Shown: positions 37,305 through 45,580, counted from the stretch's first letter. The stretch: 64,000 nucleotides of DNA from Paraburkholderia sp. DHOC27 (GCF_003429005.1 NZ_QVQV01000009.1:277193-341192); one strand, 5' to 3'. Translations and numbers: made by a program. The notes: generated from the letters alone by a model not told the origin.

Positions 37305-38486
37305 CTATGCCGTTTCCGCAAACAGTTCGCGGCCGATCAACATGCGGCGGATCTCGCTGGTGCCCGCGCCGATTTCATAGAGCTTCGCGTCGCGCCACAA
37401 ACGGCCCACCGGATATTCGTTGATGTAGCCATTGCCGCCGAGAATCTGGATCGCCTCGCCGGCCATCCACGTGGCTTTTTCCGCGGTGTAGAGAATCACG
37501 CCGGCGCAGTCCTTGCGCATCTGCCGTACGTGCTCGGAGCCGAGCGTGTCAAGTTGCTTGCCCACCGCATACAGATACGCGCGGCACGCCTGCAAGGTGG
37601 TGTACAGATCGGCCACCTTGCCCTGGATGAGCTGGAATTCGCCGATGGACTGGCCGAACTGCTTGCGATCGTGAATGTACGGCACCACGGCGTCCATGAC
37701 GGCAACCATGATGCCGGTCGGGCCGCCCGCGAGCACGGCGCGCTCGTAGTCGAGCCCGCTCATCAGCACCTTGGTGCCGCCGTTCAGTTGACCGAGAATA
37801 TTTTCTTCCGGCACTTCGACGTTCTCGAACACCAGCTCGCCCGTGTGCGAGCCGCGCATGCCGAGCTTGTCGAGTTTCTGCGCCACCGAAAAGCCCTTCA
37901 TGCCCTTCTCGACGATGAACGCGGTGATGCCGCGCGGACCGGCTTCGAGATCGGTTTTGGCGTAGACCACCAGCGTGTCGCAATCCGGCCCGTTGGTGAT
38001 CCACATCTTGGTGCCGTTCAGCACATAGTGGTCGCCCTTGCGGTCCGCGCGCAGTTTCATGCTGACCACGTCCGAGCCCGCGTTCGGCTCGCTCATGGCG
38101 AGCGCGCCTACATGTTCGCCGGACACGAGCTTCGGCAGATACTTGCGCTTTTGCGCTTCGGTGCCGTTGCGATGAATCTGGTTCACGCACAGGTTCGAAT
38201 GCGCGCCGTACGAGAGGCCGACCGAGGCCGAGGCGCGCGAGATTTCTTCCATCGCGATCATATGCGCTGTGTAGCCCATATTCGCGCCGCCGTACTCCTC
38301 CGATACCGTCATGCCCAGCACGCCCAGATCGCCGAACTTCTTCCACAGGTCCATCGGAAACTGATCGGTGCGGTCGATTTCAGCGGCGCGCGGGGCGATT
38401 TCCTTTGCCGCAAAACCCGCGAGGCTGTCGCGCAGCATTTCGATCTCTTCACCGAGCGGGAATTGCAAACCAGGCAGGTTACTCAT
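37305..38486 (-). CDS. liuA: Isovaleryl-CoA dehydrogenase
   Basis: A 393-residue acyl-CoA dehydrogenase. It shows the N-terminal helix domain (MSNLPGLQFPLGEEIEML), the acyl-CoA dehydrogenase signature ALAMSEPNAGSDVVSMKL, the FAD segment MWITNGPDCDTLVVYAKT, and the C-terminal QILGGNGYINEYPVGRLWRDAKLYEIGAGT block. It oxidises isovaleryl-CoA to 3-methylcrotonyl-CoA and passes electrons to ETF. As first gene of liuABCD it sits divergent to a TetR regulator with an operator-like palindrome between them. The operon lacks an adjacent HMG-CoA lyase (liuE). Confidence 0.94.
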   Translation of the reverse strand: MSNLPGLQFPLGEEIEMLRDSLAGFAAKEIAPRAAEIDRTDQFPMDLWKKFGDLGVLGMTVSEEYGGANMGYTAHMIAMEEISRASASVGLSYGAHSNLCVNQIHRNGTEAQKRKYLPKLVSGEHVGALAMSEPNAGSDVVSMKLRADRKGDHYVLNGTKMWITNGPDCDTLVVYAKTDLEAGPRGITAFIVEKGMKGFSVAQKLDKLGMRGSHTGELVFENVEVPEENILGQLNGGTKVLMSGLDYERAVLAGGPTGIMVAVMDAVVPYIHDRKQFGQSIGEFQLIQGKVADLYTTLQACRAYLYAVGKQLDTLGSEHVRQMRKDCAGVILYTAEKATWMAGEAIQILGGNGYINEYPVGRLWRDAKLYEIGAGTSEIRRMLIGRELFAETA

Positions 38487-38565
38487 TGCAGTGTCTCCAG
38501 GAATTCACGGGCATTCACAGCCGTTCTTGGGCGTCGGCGCCGCTGAGGGCGGCCAGATAAGACGA

Positions 38566-38594
38566 ATTTCACGCTAGATTTACGTATACGTCAA
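38566..38594 (-). promoter_or_regulatory. liu operon promoter with overlapping palindromic operator
   Basis: A 16-bp near-perfect palindrome, TTTACGTATACGTCAA, lies at 38579-38594. Read on the minus strand it contains a -35 element TTGACG (38594-38589), followed by a 17-bp spacer and TGAAAT (38571-38566). An operator on the -35 fits repression by the divergent TetR protein. Positions are seen; regulator binding is inferred. Confidence 0.6.
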
Positions 38595-38709
38595 TAGGTA
38601 TTTATGAGTGACACTCAGATATCCCCATGACCCTGCTGAAGCCAATAGCGGCGTGCTAAACTCGGTCAACCCCGGATGCCTCGGGTGCTCAAATCTGAAC
38701 CGGACTCAT

Positions 38710-39486
38710 ATGATGGCCGCATCGAAGATGGCCGCCCCTGCCGAAGCCGGGCCCGTCACACACTCTGTCGCGCGCACTGAGCTGCCCGCGTCGCGCCGCG
38801 AGCCGGCCGGACGCAAATCGCAACAGCGTGTGAAGGAGATTCTTCAGGCGGGCCGCGACGTGTTCTCCGAGAAAGGCTACGAGCGCGCCACGACCGCCGA
38901 GATTGCCCAGCGCCTGGGCATTTCCGAGGCCACCGTGTTCAGCTACTTCCGCGGCAAGCGCGAGTTGTGTGCGCGCGTGATCGGCGACTGGTACGACGAA
39001 ATCATCGAGGCCATCGAAAGCGGCCTGCCTCGCGACGGCAGCGTGCGGCAACAGTTCGCGTTCATCGTGCGCATGCATTTGCGGCTCATGCTGGTGAACG
39101 GCACCGACCTGTGCGCGCTCGTGCTGTCCGAGGGCCGCGCCCGGCATCACGAACTCAGTGAAGCGCTGACGGAATTGCAGCGCCGCTATACGGCGCCGCT
39201 CATGCGTGTTCTTGCCCAAGGTCAGGAAACCGGCCAGATTCGCACGGATATGCCGCTGCGACTGCTGCGCTCAATGGTGTTCGGTCCGATGGAACACGTG
39301 CTATGGGACGCAACGCTGGCGCGGCGCCAGACGGATATCGAAGCTACCGCCGCCCAGTTGATCGAGGTGTTGTGGGCCGCGCTGCAACCGCCCGATGCGG
39401 CCTTGAGCGCGTTGCAGCAGTTTCGCCATGACGTGGCCGAAGCGAACCGGCGTCTCGCGCAGGCGGAAGCCGCGCAGAAGGCATAG
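38710..39486 (+). CDS. TetR-family regulator, probable repressor of the liu operon (LiuQ-like)
   Basis: A 258-residue TetR protein from the ATG chosen here; the frame is open further upstream and ATG38608, ATG38713 and others are possible. The helix-turn-helix spans about residues 45-90: RVKEILQAGRDVFSEKGYER followed by TTAEIAQRLGISEATVFSYF, with FSYFRGKRELC closing it. The C-terminal ligand domain is helical and Arg-rich. In Burkholderiales a TetR-type regulator (LiuQ) has been proposed by comparative genomics to control branched-chain amino acid catabolism, in place of the MerR-type LiuR of other groups. Divergence from liuA fits that. Confidence 0.8.
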   Translation: MMAASKMAAPAEAGPVTHSVARTELPASRREPAGRKSQQRVKEILQAGRDVFSEKGYERATTAEIAQRLGISEATVFSYFRGKRELCARVIGDWYDEIIEAIESGLPRDGSVRQQFAFIVRMHLRLMLVNGTDLCALVLSEGRARHHELSEALTELQRRYTAPLMRVLAQGQETGQIRTDMPLRLLRSMVFGPMEHVLWDATLARRQTDIEATAAQLIEVLWAALQPPDAALSALQQFRHDVAEANRRLAQAEAAQKA

Positions 39487-39632
39487 TGAGCGAGGGTGTT
39501 GGCGGTAGCGAGGCGTGGCACCGAACGTGCTGGGTCAATCTGCGGTAACGTCATCCGCACGGCGCTGAGACGAGCCGACCTTTTGCACCGACTCGCGCAT
39601 CGAACCCCGCACGGCACAAAGGAAACCCGCAC

Positions 39633-40436
39633 ATGGCAACCCGCAAGCAATCGCGTATCAGGATTGGCATTGGTGGCTGGACCTTCGCGCCCTGGCGCGG
39701 GGTCTTCTATCCCGACGATCTGACGCAGAAGCGCGAACTCGAATACGCGAGCCAGCAACTCACTTCCATTGAAATCAACGGCACGTTCTACGGTTTGCAA
39801 AAGCCCGAGAGCTACGCGAAGTGGCACGACGAAACGCCCGACGACTTCGTGTTCTCGCTGAAGGCCCCGCGTTATGCGACCAACCGGAAGGTGCTGGCCG
39901 ACGCGGGCGACAGCATCGAACGTTTCTTTGGCAGCGGGCTCAGCAATCTGAAGCAGAAGCTCGGGCCGATCAACTGGCAGTTCGCCACGACCAAGCAGTT
40001 CGATGCCGAAGACTTCGAAGCCTTCCTGGCGTTACTGCCGAAGCAACTCGACGGCCATCCGTTGCGACACGCGCTCGAAGTGCGGCACGAGAGCTTTCGC
40101 GATGAAGCCTTCATCAAGCTGGCCAGCAAGTACGGCGCCGCGATCGTGCTTGCTGGAGACAGCGAATATCCGCAGATTGCCAATCTGACCGCGCCGTTCG
40201 TGTACGCGCGCATCATGGGCACGACGCAGTCGCAGGCCAAAGGTTATTCGAAGGCCGCGCTCGACGCGTGGGCCGAACGCGCGCGCCTGCTGGCGGCGGG
40301 CGCCGTGCCCGAGGATCTGGAAAAGGTGCCGGGGCGTGCGCCCGCTAAAAGCGTGCGCGACGTGTATCTCTACGTGATCAGCGGCTTCAAGGAACGCAAT
40401 CCGGCCGCGGCGATGGCGTTGATCGAGCGGCTTTAA
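39633..40436 (+). CDS. DUF72 domain protein
   Basis: A 267-residue protein with an AAGGA site before its ATG. It has the DUF72 features of a TIM-barrel-like fold: RIGIGGWTFAPWRGVFYPDD near the start, LTSIEINGTFYGLQKPESYAKW, FVFSLKAPRYATNR, HALEVRHESF and YLYVISGFKERNPAAAMALI at the end. E. coli YecE belongs here. The family is distantly like endonuclease IV and its biochemical function is not settled. It is a single gene between the TetR regulator and the LysR-SDR region, with no operon clue. Confidence 0.9.
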   Translation: MATRKQSRIRIGIGGWTFAPWRGVFYPDDLTQKRELEYASQQLTSIEINGTFYGLQKPESYAKWHDETPDDFVFSLKAPRYATNRKVLADAGDSIERFFGSGLSNLKQKLGPINWQFATTKQFDAEDFEAFLALLPKQLDGHPLRHALEVRHESFRDEAFIKLASKYGAAIVLAGDSEYPQIANLTAPFVYARIMGTTQSQAKGYSKAALDAWAERARLLAAGAVPEDLEKVPGRAPAKSVRDVYLYVISGFKERNPAAAMALIERL

Positions 40437-40485
40437 GTTGTGTTGCTGCTGAGCGGCAGGCAAAGTGCCCGGAGCGTGGCCACCC

Positions 40486-41364
40486 CTATTCCATCAACTC
40501 GTCCGCGCGCGATAAAAACAGCTTCAGCACCGGCGACGTATTCGACTTGCTATAGCCCATCACCAGATCGATGGTGGGCGCTTCGCCTTCGAGCGGACGG
40601 CTCACCACCGACCACGGCAGCAAGTTGTTCGCATACTCGGGCAGCAGCGCCAGACCCCGCGTGGAAGCCACCAGCGACATCGCCATCGCGAGATTGTCCA
40701 CACCGTGTTCGGGCGTTACTTCGAGCGCGTTGTCCTGCAAGTACTGCTTGATCACCTGATGCAGCACAGTGGCCTTATTGGTGGCCATGATGAACGGCTC
40801 GCCGGCGAAATCTTGCGGGCGGATCGTGTCCCGTTCCGTCAACGGATGATCGCTCGGCATCAGCACCACGAGTTTCTCCTTGCTGACCACGCGATAGTCG
40901 AGGTCGTAGCCCGGCTCGGCCCGCAGAAACGCCAGGTCGAGCTTGCCGCGCGCCAGCGCATCGGCGAGGTCGGGCGAATAGTGACTGGACACGGTCACGT
41001 CGATCTTCGGCAATTCCTCGCGCAACACCTGCATGGCGCGCGGCAGCCAGGTCATCTCCTGGCCGGTCAGAAATCCAAGCGCGAATACCTGCTTGCTCGG
41101 TTGCGCGGCGCGGCGCGCGGCCTCGGTGGCGGCGTCCACCTGTGACAGCGCGAGCCGCGCGTGATCGAGAAAAGCCTTGCCGGCCAGCGTCAATTCAACG
41201 CCCCGCGCACTGCGGCTGAACAAGGCCGCGCCCACCTCGTCTTCCAGATCGCGGATCTGCCGGCTCAGCGAAGGCTGCGACGTGAAGAGGCGCTGTTCGG
41301 CCGCCACGGTCAGGCTGCCGGTTTCGGCGACCGCAATGAAGTAACGCAAATGGCGAAGTTCCAT
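40486..41364 (-). CDS. LysR-family transcriptional regulator of the SDR/DUF427 regulon
   Basis: A 292-residue LysR protein. The N-terminal winged helix begins MELRHLRYFIAVAETGSL and contains TSQPSLSRQIRDLEDEVGAALF; the effector domain starts near residue 92 (FALGFLTGQEMTWLPRAMQVL). The sequence is close in layout to HcaR-type LysR proteins of E. coli. It is divergent from an SDR gene 266 bp away. The gap carries a T-N11-A box that recurs upstream of the DUF427 gene, so this regulator most likely controls both. Its mRNA leader would contain a 13-bp tandem repeat. The effector is unknown. Confidence 0.92.
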   Translation of the reverse strand: MELRHLRYFIAVAETGSLTVAAEQRLFTSQPSLSRQIRDLEDEVGAALFSRSARGVELTLAGKAFLDHARLALSQVDAATEAARRAAQPSKQVFALGFLTGQEMTWLPRAMQVLREELPKIDVTVSSHYSPDLADALARGKLDLAFLRAEPGYDLDYRVVSKEKLVVLMPSDHPLTERDTIRPQDFAGEPFIMATNKATVLHQVIKQYLQDNALEVTPEHGVDNLAMAMSLVASTRGLALLPEYANNLLPWSVVSRPLEGEAPTIDLVMGYSKSNTSPVLKLFLSRADELME

Positions 41365-41391
41365 GAGGCCCTTGGGTTGTTGCCCTGCTCT

Positions 41392-41443
41392 GGGTCGATG
41401 CTTCGGGTCGATGCTTCGGGTCGATGCTTCGGCTCGATGCTTT
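41392..41443. repeat. Four tandem copies of a 13-bp unit
   Basis: Unit GGGTCGATGCTTC, three near-perfect copies and one with GGCTCGATG. It lies 28 bp upstream of the LysR start and 22 bp from the LysR box, so it could set spacing in the divergent regulatory region. The period is not a multiple of three. Confidence 0.88.
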
Positions 41444-41464
41444 GAGTTGGAACTTTATCCAACC

Positions 41465-41529
41465 ATGCCTGACAGGCATGCCCGCCAGCCTACAAAGTCT
41501 TTTCCCTTCACGCAAGCCCTCACTACATT
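41465..41529 (+). promoter_or_regulatory. LysR box and promoter of the SDR gene
   Basis: The dyad ATGCCTGACAGGCAT (41465-41479) fits a T-N11-A LysR box. TTTCCC at 41501-41506, a 17-bp spacer and TACATT at 41524-41529 form a plausible weak -35/-10 pair, placing the box around -65, the normal LysR recognition site. The same block occurs at 44072-44136 with identical spacing, including a shared AAAGTCTTTTCCCTT. Confidence 0.8.
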
Positions 41530-41630
41530 AGCTGTCAGACGCGGCGCGACGACAGCTCGATGCACCAAGACAGCTAGCGACGCCCGCCCCCTTCATGCCT
41601 GCCATCTATACATCGCAAAGGACTTCAATC

Positions 41631-42377
41631 ATGGAAAAGCCCGTCGTTTTGATCACCGGCGCACTCACCGGCATTGGCCGCGCCACCGCCTTCGCATTCG
41701 CCGACCAGGGCGCGCGCCTCGTCGTTTCCGGCCGTCGCGCGACCGAAGGCAAGACGCTCGAAGCCGAACTCCGCGAACGCGGCGCGGATGCGGTATTCAT
41801 CCAGGCCGACGTGCGCATCGACGAAGACGTGCGTCAGCTCGTCGATCAGGCCGTCGAACGTTTTGGCCGTCTCGATGCTGCCGTGAACAACGCCGGCACC
41901 GAAGGTCAGCCGGGCCGGATCGTCGACCAGAGCGCCGAGAGTTACGCCGCGACCTTCGAGACCAACGTGCTCGGCACGCTGCTCAGCATGAAGCACGAAC
42001 TGCGCGTGATGCAGGCGCAAAAACGCGGCAGCGTGATCAATATTTCGTCCACCTACGGACATGAAGGCGCCGCTTTCGCCTCCGTCTACGCCGGCAGCAA
42101 GCATGCGGTCGAGGGCATGACCAAATCGGCCGCGCTCGAAGCGGCCGGTGACGGCGTGCGCGTCAATGCGGTCGCGCCTGGCCCGACCGACACCGGCATG
42201 CTGGATCGCTTCACGGGATCAGCGGAACGCAAGGCTGCGCTCGCCAAGGGCGTGCCGCTGGGACGGGTCGGCAAGCCGGATGAAGTCGCGCGTGCCGTGC
42301 TGTTCCTCGCCTCTGCTGAAGCATCGTTCGTGACCGGCCAGATCGTCACGGTCGATGGGGGCAAGACGGCCGGTTGA
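41631..42377 (+). CDS. SDR-family oxidoreductase (LysR-controlled)
   Basis: A 248-residue classical short-chain dehydrogenase. The ATG preceded by AAAGGA starts MEKPVVLITGALTGIGRATA; an in-frame ATG 12 codons upstream is less likely. The cofactor motif is TGALTGIG, the structural motif NNAG is present (AVNNAGTEG), and catalytic residues are in NISSTYG and YAGSK with Tyr-x3-Lys intact. The C terminus has the usual VTGQIVTVDGG. NADP use is suggested by an Arg pair after beta-2 (SGRRATEG). It is divergent from the LysR gene and 21 bp ahead of a second SDR gene. Substrate unknown. Confidence 0.92.
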   Translation: MEKPVVLITGALTGIGRATAFAFADQGARLVVSGRRATEGKTLEAELRERGADAVFIQADVRIDEDVRQLVDQAVERFGRLDAAVNNAGTEGQPGRIVDQSAESYAATFETNVLGTLLSMKHELRVMQAQKRGSVINISSTYGHEGAAFASVYAGSKHAVEGMTKSAALEAAGDGVRVNAVAPGPTDTGMLDRFTGSAERKAALAKGVPLGRVGKPDEVARAVLFLASAEASFVTGQIVTVDGGKTAG

Positions 42378-42398
42378 GCACGCGAGGCGAGGCACATC

Positions 42399-43145
42399 AT
42401 GCGTCCTCTTGGCGGCAAGACCGCGCTCGTCACGGGCGCGTCGCGCGGCATCGGCCGTGCGAGCGCGCTCGCACTTGCACAGGCCGGCGCGCAGGTGCTG
42501 GTTCACTACTGCAGTGAAGACGAGGCAGCCGACGAAGTCGTCGCCGCGATCCGCGAGACCGGTGGTCACGCGCGGAAAGTGGCGGCCGATCTGCGCGCGC
42601 CCGAAGGCCCCCATCAACTGGCACGCCGCGTACGGTTGATCATCGGCGCGCGGCTCGACGTGCTGGTCGCGAGCGCAGGCATCGTCAGGGACGCGAGTCT
42701 CGAAGACACCTGTGTGGCCGATTTCGACGAGCTGTTTGCGCTGAACGTGCGCGCCCCCTACTTTTTGCTGCAGCAGTTGATGCCCGCGTTATGCAAAGGC
42801 AGCAGCGTCGTGCTGGTTTCGTCGCGCAGCGTGGATGCCGACGTTGGACAGCGCGCGGCGTACGCGGCGACCGCTGGCGCGATCGAGGCGCTGGTTGCGC
42901 ATTTCGCGCATTCGCTGGGCACACGCGGGGTGCGGGTGAATGCCATTGCGCGCAGTGCGACGGGGCGCGCGGGCGGCAATATGGCGTGGGCCGACCTGCC
43001 GCGTCGTCATGGGGCCTCATTCGAAGGCGAGACCGATCTGCGTTCCGCGCGGCAAGCCGACGATGTCGGCGCGGCCGTCGCGTTCCTCGCTTCGGCGGCG
43101 GCGCGCTGGATCACGGGCGAAGTGCTGACGGTCGAAGGCCGATAG
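42399..43145 (+). CDS. SDR-fold protein lacking the catalytic lysine
   Basis: A 248-residue SDR with a good cofactor motif (LVTGASRGIGRASALA) and an NAG-like motif changed to ASAG. The serine region VLVSSRSV is present and Tyr155 is in place, but the residue four after it is Ala159 (YAATAG), so the YxxxK lysine is missing. It also has the C-terminal ITGEVLTVEG. Such changes usually reduce or abolish dehydrogenase activity, so it may be a regulatory or non-redox SDR, or a partner subunit of the adjacent active SDR. It follows that gene by 21 bp, so they share a transcript. Confidence 0.85.
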   Translation: MRPLGGKTALVTGASRGIGRASALALAQAGAQVLVHYCSEDEAADEVVAAIRETGGHARKVAADLRAPEGPHQLARRVRLIIGARLDVLVASAGIVRDASLEDTCVADFDELFALNVRAPYFLLQQLMPALCKGSSVVLVSSRSVDADVGQRAAYAATAGAIEALVAHFAHSLGTRGVRVNAIARSATGRAGGNMAWADLPRRHGASFEGETDLRSARQADDVGAAVAFLASAAARWITGEVLTVEGR

Positions 43146-43194
43146 AAAGGTTCGGCCCAAAGTGCCTGCGTCGCCGCTCTGTCTGGCAACCCCT

Positions 43195-43224
43195 GCCGGC
43201 CCTCGCCGGCCCTCGCCAGCCCAG
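43195..43224. repeat. Three tandem copies of a 10-bp unit
   Basis: GCCGGCCCTC twice and a degenerate GCCAGCCCAG, starting 50 bp after the second SDR stop, in the 202-bp gap before the DUF3331 gene. Confidence 0.7.
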
Positions 43225-43347
43225 ACGGCGCGTGGTACGCGCCGGAATCTGCGCAGGATTGTTAGCCGAATCCAAACTAAGTTTTCACCTGGCACGCGTT
43301 TATCTGTCCAGAACCCATCTATATGATCCGGACTTGAGTGTCGCCCC

Positions 43348-43878
43348 ATGCGCCTTGCGCTCTGCTATTGGCTCGCGCGCATGACGTCAAAACCATACGA
43401 CGTGAACGCAACAGGAATCGAATTGGATACCGCCGCTACATTGAAGCCTGCCCGTGACCCCTGGTCCGCCGTGATATCGCGCCTGAAAGGCGATGGCGCG
43501 GAAGCCTTGTTGCAGGTGATCGAAAAGGTCAGTCAGCCCATCCGCAAGGCACGGCGCGACAGCGCCCCGTGCGCGAATCGCGGCAGTGCGGTGGATCGCG
43601 CCCGCACCGCGCCGTCCCGGCCGAAGAGCACCCGCGTGACGTTCGTCGAACGCTTCACGGCGAAATCCATCTCGATCACGTGGCGCGATGCTACCGCGGC
43701 GAACTACAGCGAGCAGTTGTGGATTCGCCGCATTGCGCGCTCACATGGCGTCTGTGCACTGACGGGCGCGTCTATCGTACGCGGCGACGCGGTCTATAGT
43801 CCCGCAGGACGCACCGCCATGCGGCCGGCCAACTGCGCGCAGATGGTGCTGGCCTCCGTGCTGGAAGAGCTGGAGTAA
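43348..43878 (+). CDS. DUF3331 domain protein
   Basis: A protein of up to 176 residues. The C-terminal half matches DUF3331, a family largely confined to Burkholderia and relatives: TRVTFVERFTAKSISITWRD, YSEQLWIRRIARSHGVCALT and GASIVRGDAVYSPAGR. Two Cys and several basic residues are present but no function is known. The start is uncertain: no ribosome binding site precedes ATG43348 or ATG43381, whereas TTG43423 has AGGAA at five bases. It is likely soluble. It lies between the SDR pair and DUF427 on the plus strand, without visible links. Confidence 0.75.
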   Translation: MRLALCYWLARMTSKPYDVNATGIELDTAATLKPARDPWSAVISRLKGDGAEALLQVIEKVSQPIRKARRDSAPCANRGSAVDRARTAPSRPKSTRVTFVERFTAKSISITWRDATAANYSEQLWIRRIARSHGVCALTGASIVRGDAVYSPAGRTAMRPANCAQMVLASVLEELE

Positions 43879-43890
43879 GCGCGCGGGCCT

Positions 43891-43960
43891 GGTGTGAGTG
43901 TTAATGCGGGTGTGGGTGCGGGTGGCACGAAGCCGGTTCGTGGTTTGCGGTTCGCAGTTC
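43891..43960. repeat. Degenerate GGGTGT/GGTTCG short repeats
   Basis: After the DUF3331 stop the sequence drifts through 6-8-bp near-repeats (GGGTGT, GGGTGC, GGGTGG, then GGTTCG, GGTTCGC, AGTTCGC). It is less regular than the other arrays and occupies the first part of the 318-bp gap before DUF427; the rest of that gap holds the LysR box and promoter. Confidence 0.5.
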
Positions 43961-44071
43961 GCAGCTGCTCGAAGGTTTTGCAAGCGCGCGTCGTGGATGC
44001 CTTTCGCCCATGTGAACCGCAGCACGCCACGTGGACCGTGCGCCGCGCGAGGCGTCAGATAAATGCTTCAT

Positions 44072-44136
44072 ATGCCTCTCAGGCATGACCACCCGCCCAG
44101 AAAGTCTTTTCCCTTTGCCCGTTACGCCGCTAAATT
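44072..44136 (+). promoter_or_regulatory. LysR box and promoter of the DUF427 gene
   Basis: The dyad ATGCCTCTCAGGCAT (44072-44086) is a T-N11-A box of the same type as at 41465. TTTCCC (44108-44113), 17 bp, then TAAATT (44131-44136) repeats the promoter at exactly the same distance (offset 2607 bp throughout). The -10 is better here than at the SDR promoter. Regulation by the LysR protein at 40486-41364 is inferred. Confidence 0.8.
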
Positions 44137-44196
44137 GCATGTCATGGCAGCGACGCCTAACCGCAGCACCAAACGATCCATTCAAGGAGATTTGTC

Positions 44197-44595
44197 ATGG
44201 CAGGCAGCGTGAACACCGCAGGCAAGACCGTCAAGATTCCGGGCCCCGACCATCCCATCACGATCGAAGCCGATCCGTCACATATCGTCGTGACGCTCGG
44301 TGGCAAGACCATCGCCGATACCCGCAACGCACTGACGCTGCGCGAAGCAGCCTACCCGGCCGTGGTGTACATCCCACGTGAAGACGTGGACATGTCGCTG
44401 CTCGAACGTACCGACCACTCCACCTACTGCCCGTACAAGGGCGATTGCTCGTACTATTCGATCCCGTCGGGCGGCGCACGCTCGGTCAACGCGGTCTGGA
44501 CGTACGAGAGCCCGTACGACGCGGTCGCGCAGATCAAGGAACACGTTGCGTTCTATCCGGATCGCGTCGATGCGATCGAAGTCCGGGCAGACTAA
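44197..44595 (+). CDS. DUF427 domain protein
   Basis: A 132-residue protein with a strong AAGGAG site before the ATG. It shows DUF427 features: IVVTLGGKTIADTRNALTL, YPAVVYIPREDVDMSLLERT, then HSTYCPYKGDCSYYSIP and AVWTYESPYDAVAQIKEHVA. The HSTYCPYKG motif with its His, Cys and Lys is the most conserved part of the family and may be a ligand or active site, but no reaction is established. It has its own promoter with a LysR box that is duplicated from the SDR promoter 2.6 kb upstream. Confidence 0.92.
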   Translation: MAGSVNTAGKTVKIPGPDHPITIEADPSHIVVTLGGKTIADTRNALTLREAAYPAVVYIPREDVDMSLLERTDHSTYCPYKGDCSYYSIPSGGARSVNAVWTYESPYDAVAQIKEHVAFYPDRVDAIEVRAD

Positions 44596-44632
44596 GAACC
44601 CACTATCGAGGCCCACTGTCTACGATGCGCCA

Positions 44633-44657
44633 GGACACGCCGCATCACGGCGTGTCC
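44633..44657. terminator. Perfect 10-bp hairpin between DUF427 and AraC genes
   Basis: GGACACGCCG, loop CATCA, CGGCGTGTCC. It lies 37 bp past the DUF427 stop and overlaps the last codons of the convergent AraC gene. No T run; probably a bidirectional terminator. Confidence 0.5.
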
Positions 44658-45580
44658 GGATGCGTTGTCCGCGCGGCCGTCCGGTAGCGCTTCGGCGCAT
44701 TGCCGGTCACACGCTTGAAGGCGACGCTAAATGCGCTTTCGGATGCGTAACCCAGTTGCTCAGCGATCACGTTGACGGGCGTATCGTCGTCACGCAGTGC
44801 GCGGGCGGCAAGCCGCATGCGCCACTCCGTCAGATAGGTCAAGGGCGCAAGCCCCGACACCGTTTTGAAGTAAGCCGCGAAGCTGGTGCGCGACATGGCG
44901 GCGAGTGCGGCCAGTTCGCCGAGTTGCCACGCCCGTCCCGGCTCGCCGTGCAGCTTGCTCAGCACGGGCCCGAGACGCCTGTCGTGAGCCGCGCGCAGCC
45001 ATCCCGGCGGCAGCGTCTTCGAGGTTTCCAGATGCACACGCAGTGCCTCGATGAACATCAGTTGTGCCAACTGTTCGGATGCCAGCGTGCGGCCCGGCAG
45101 CTCGCCGTCCCGTTCGCGCACCATCTGTTCGAGGAGTTGCACCAGAACCGCCGCACGCGGCCACGCCGCGCGTATGTGCAGCAGCGGCGCGAGCGCATGG
45201 GTCACTAGTGTGGCGTGCTCGGCGTCCAGCAGAACGTCCACGACGAGGGCAAGGAAGTCATGGGCTTCGCCCGGACCCGAACCCGAGCCCGACGCCGCCG
45301 GTGCTTGAGCACGTGCGGCGCCGGCTGGGGCCCGCGGCGGATCACTCGAGACCACCAGCGCCTCGCGTGTGGATAGCAGAAGCACATCGCCCACCACGAC
45401 ACGCGCAGAGGTGCCCCCTTCCAGCCACACCCAGCTCGGGCCCTTCACCACGCTGAGCAACCTGACCTGCTCTGCCGCGCGCGACCGGAACGACCACGCA
45501 CCATGCGCAGACAAGCTCTCCGTCACGACACAGCGTGCCCGGATCAACTGCAGAATGTCGGAGAACGGGTCGACTTCCAT
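44645..45580 (-). CDS. AraC-family regulator with cupin_6 sensor domain
   Basis: A 311-residue regulator. The N-terminal half resembles cupin_6 (DPFSDILQLIRARCVVTESL, GDVLLLSTREALVVSSD), interrupted by an Ala/Gly/Pro/Ser-rich low-complexity insert at about residues 85-110. The C-terminal AraC domain has both helix-turn-helix units (WQLGELAALAAMSRTSFAAYF and VNVIAEQLGYASESAFSVAF) and the typical GNAPKRYR end. No ribosome binding site is obvious. AraC/cupin_6 regulators in Burkholderia often control a divergent oxidoreductase; here the divergent neighbour is DUF2891, 161 bp from its start. Effector unknown. Confidence 0.9.
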   Translation of the reverse strand: MEVDPFSDILQLIRARCVVTESLSAHGAWSFRSRAAEQVRLLSVVKGPSWVWLEGGTSARVVVGDVLLLSTREALVVSSDPPRAPAGAARAQAPAASGSGSGPGEAHDFLALVVDVLLDAEHATLVTHALAPLLHIRAAWPRAAVLVQLLEQMVRERDGELPGRTLASEQLAQLMFIEALRVHLETSKTLPPGWLRAAHDRRLGPVLSKLHGEPGRAWQLGELAALAAMSRTSFAAYFKTVSGLAPLTYLTEWRMRLAARALRDDDTPVNVIAEQLGYASESAFSVAFKRVTGNAPKRYRTAARTTHPDTP

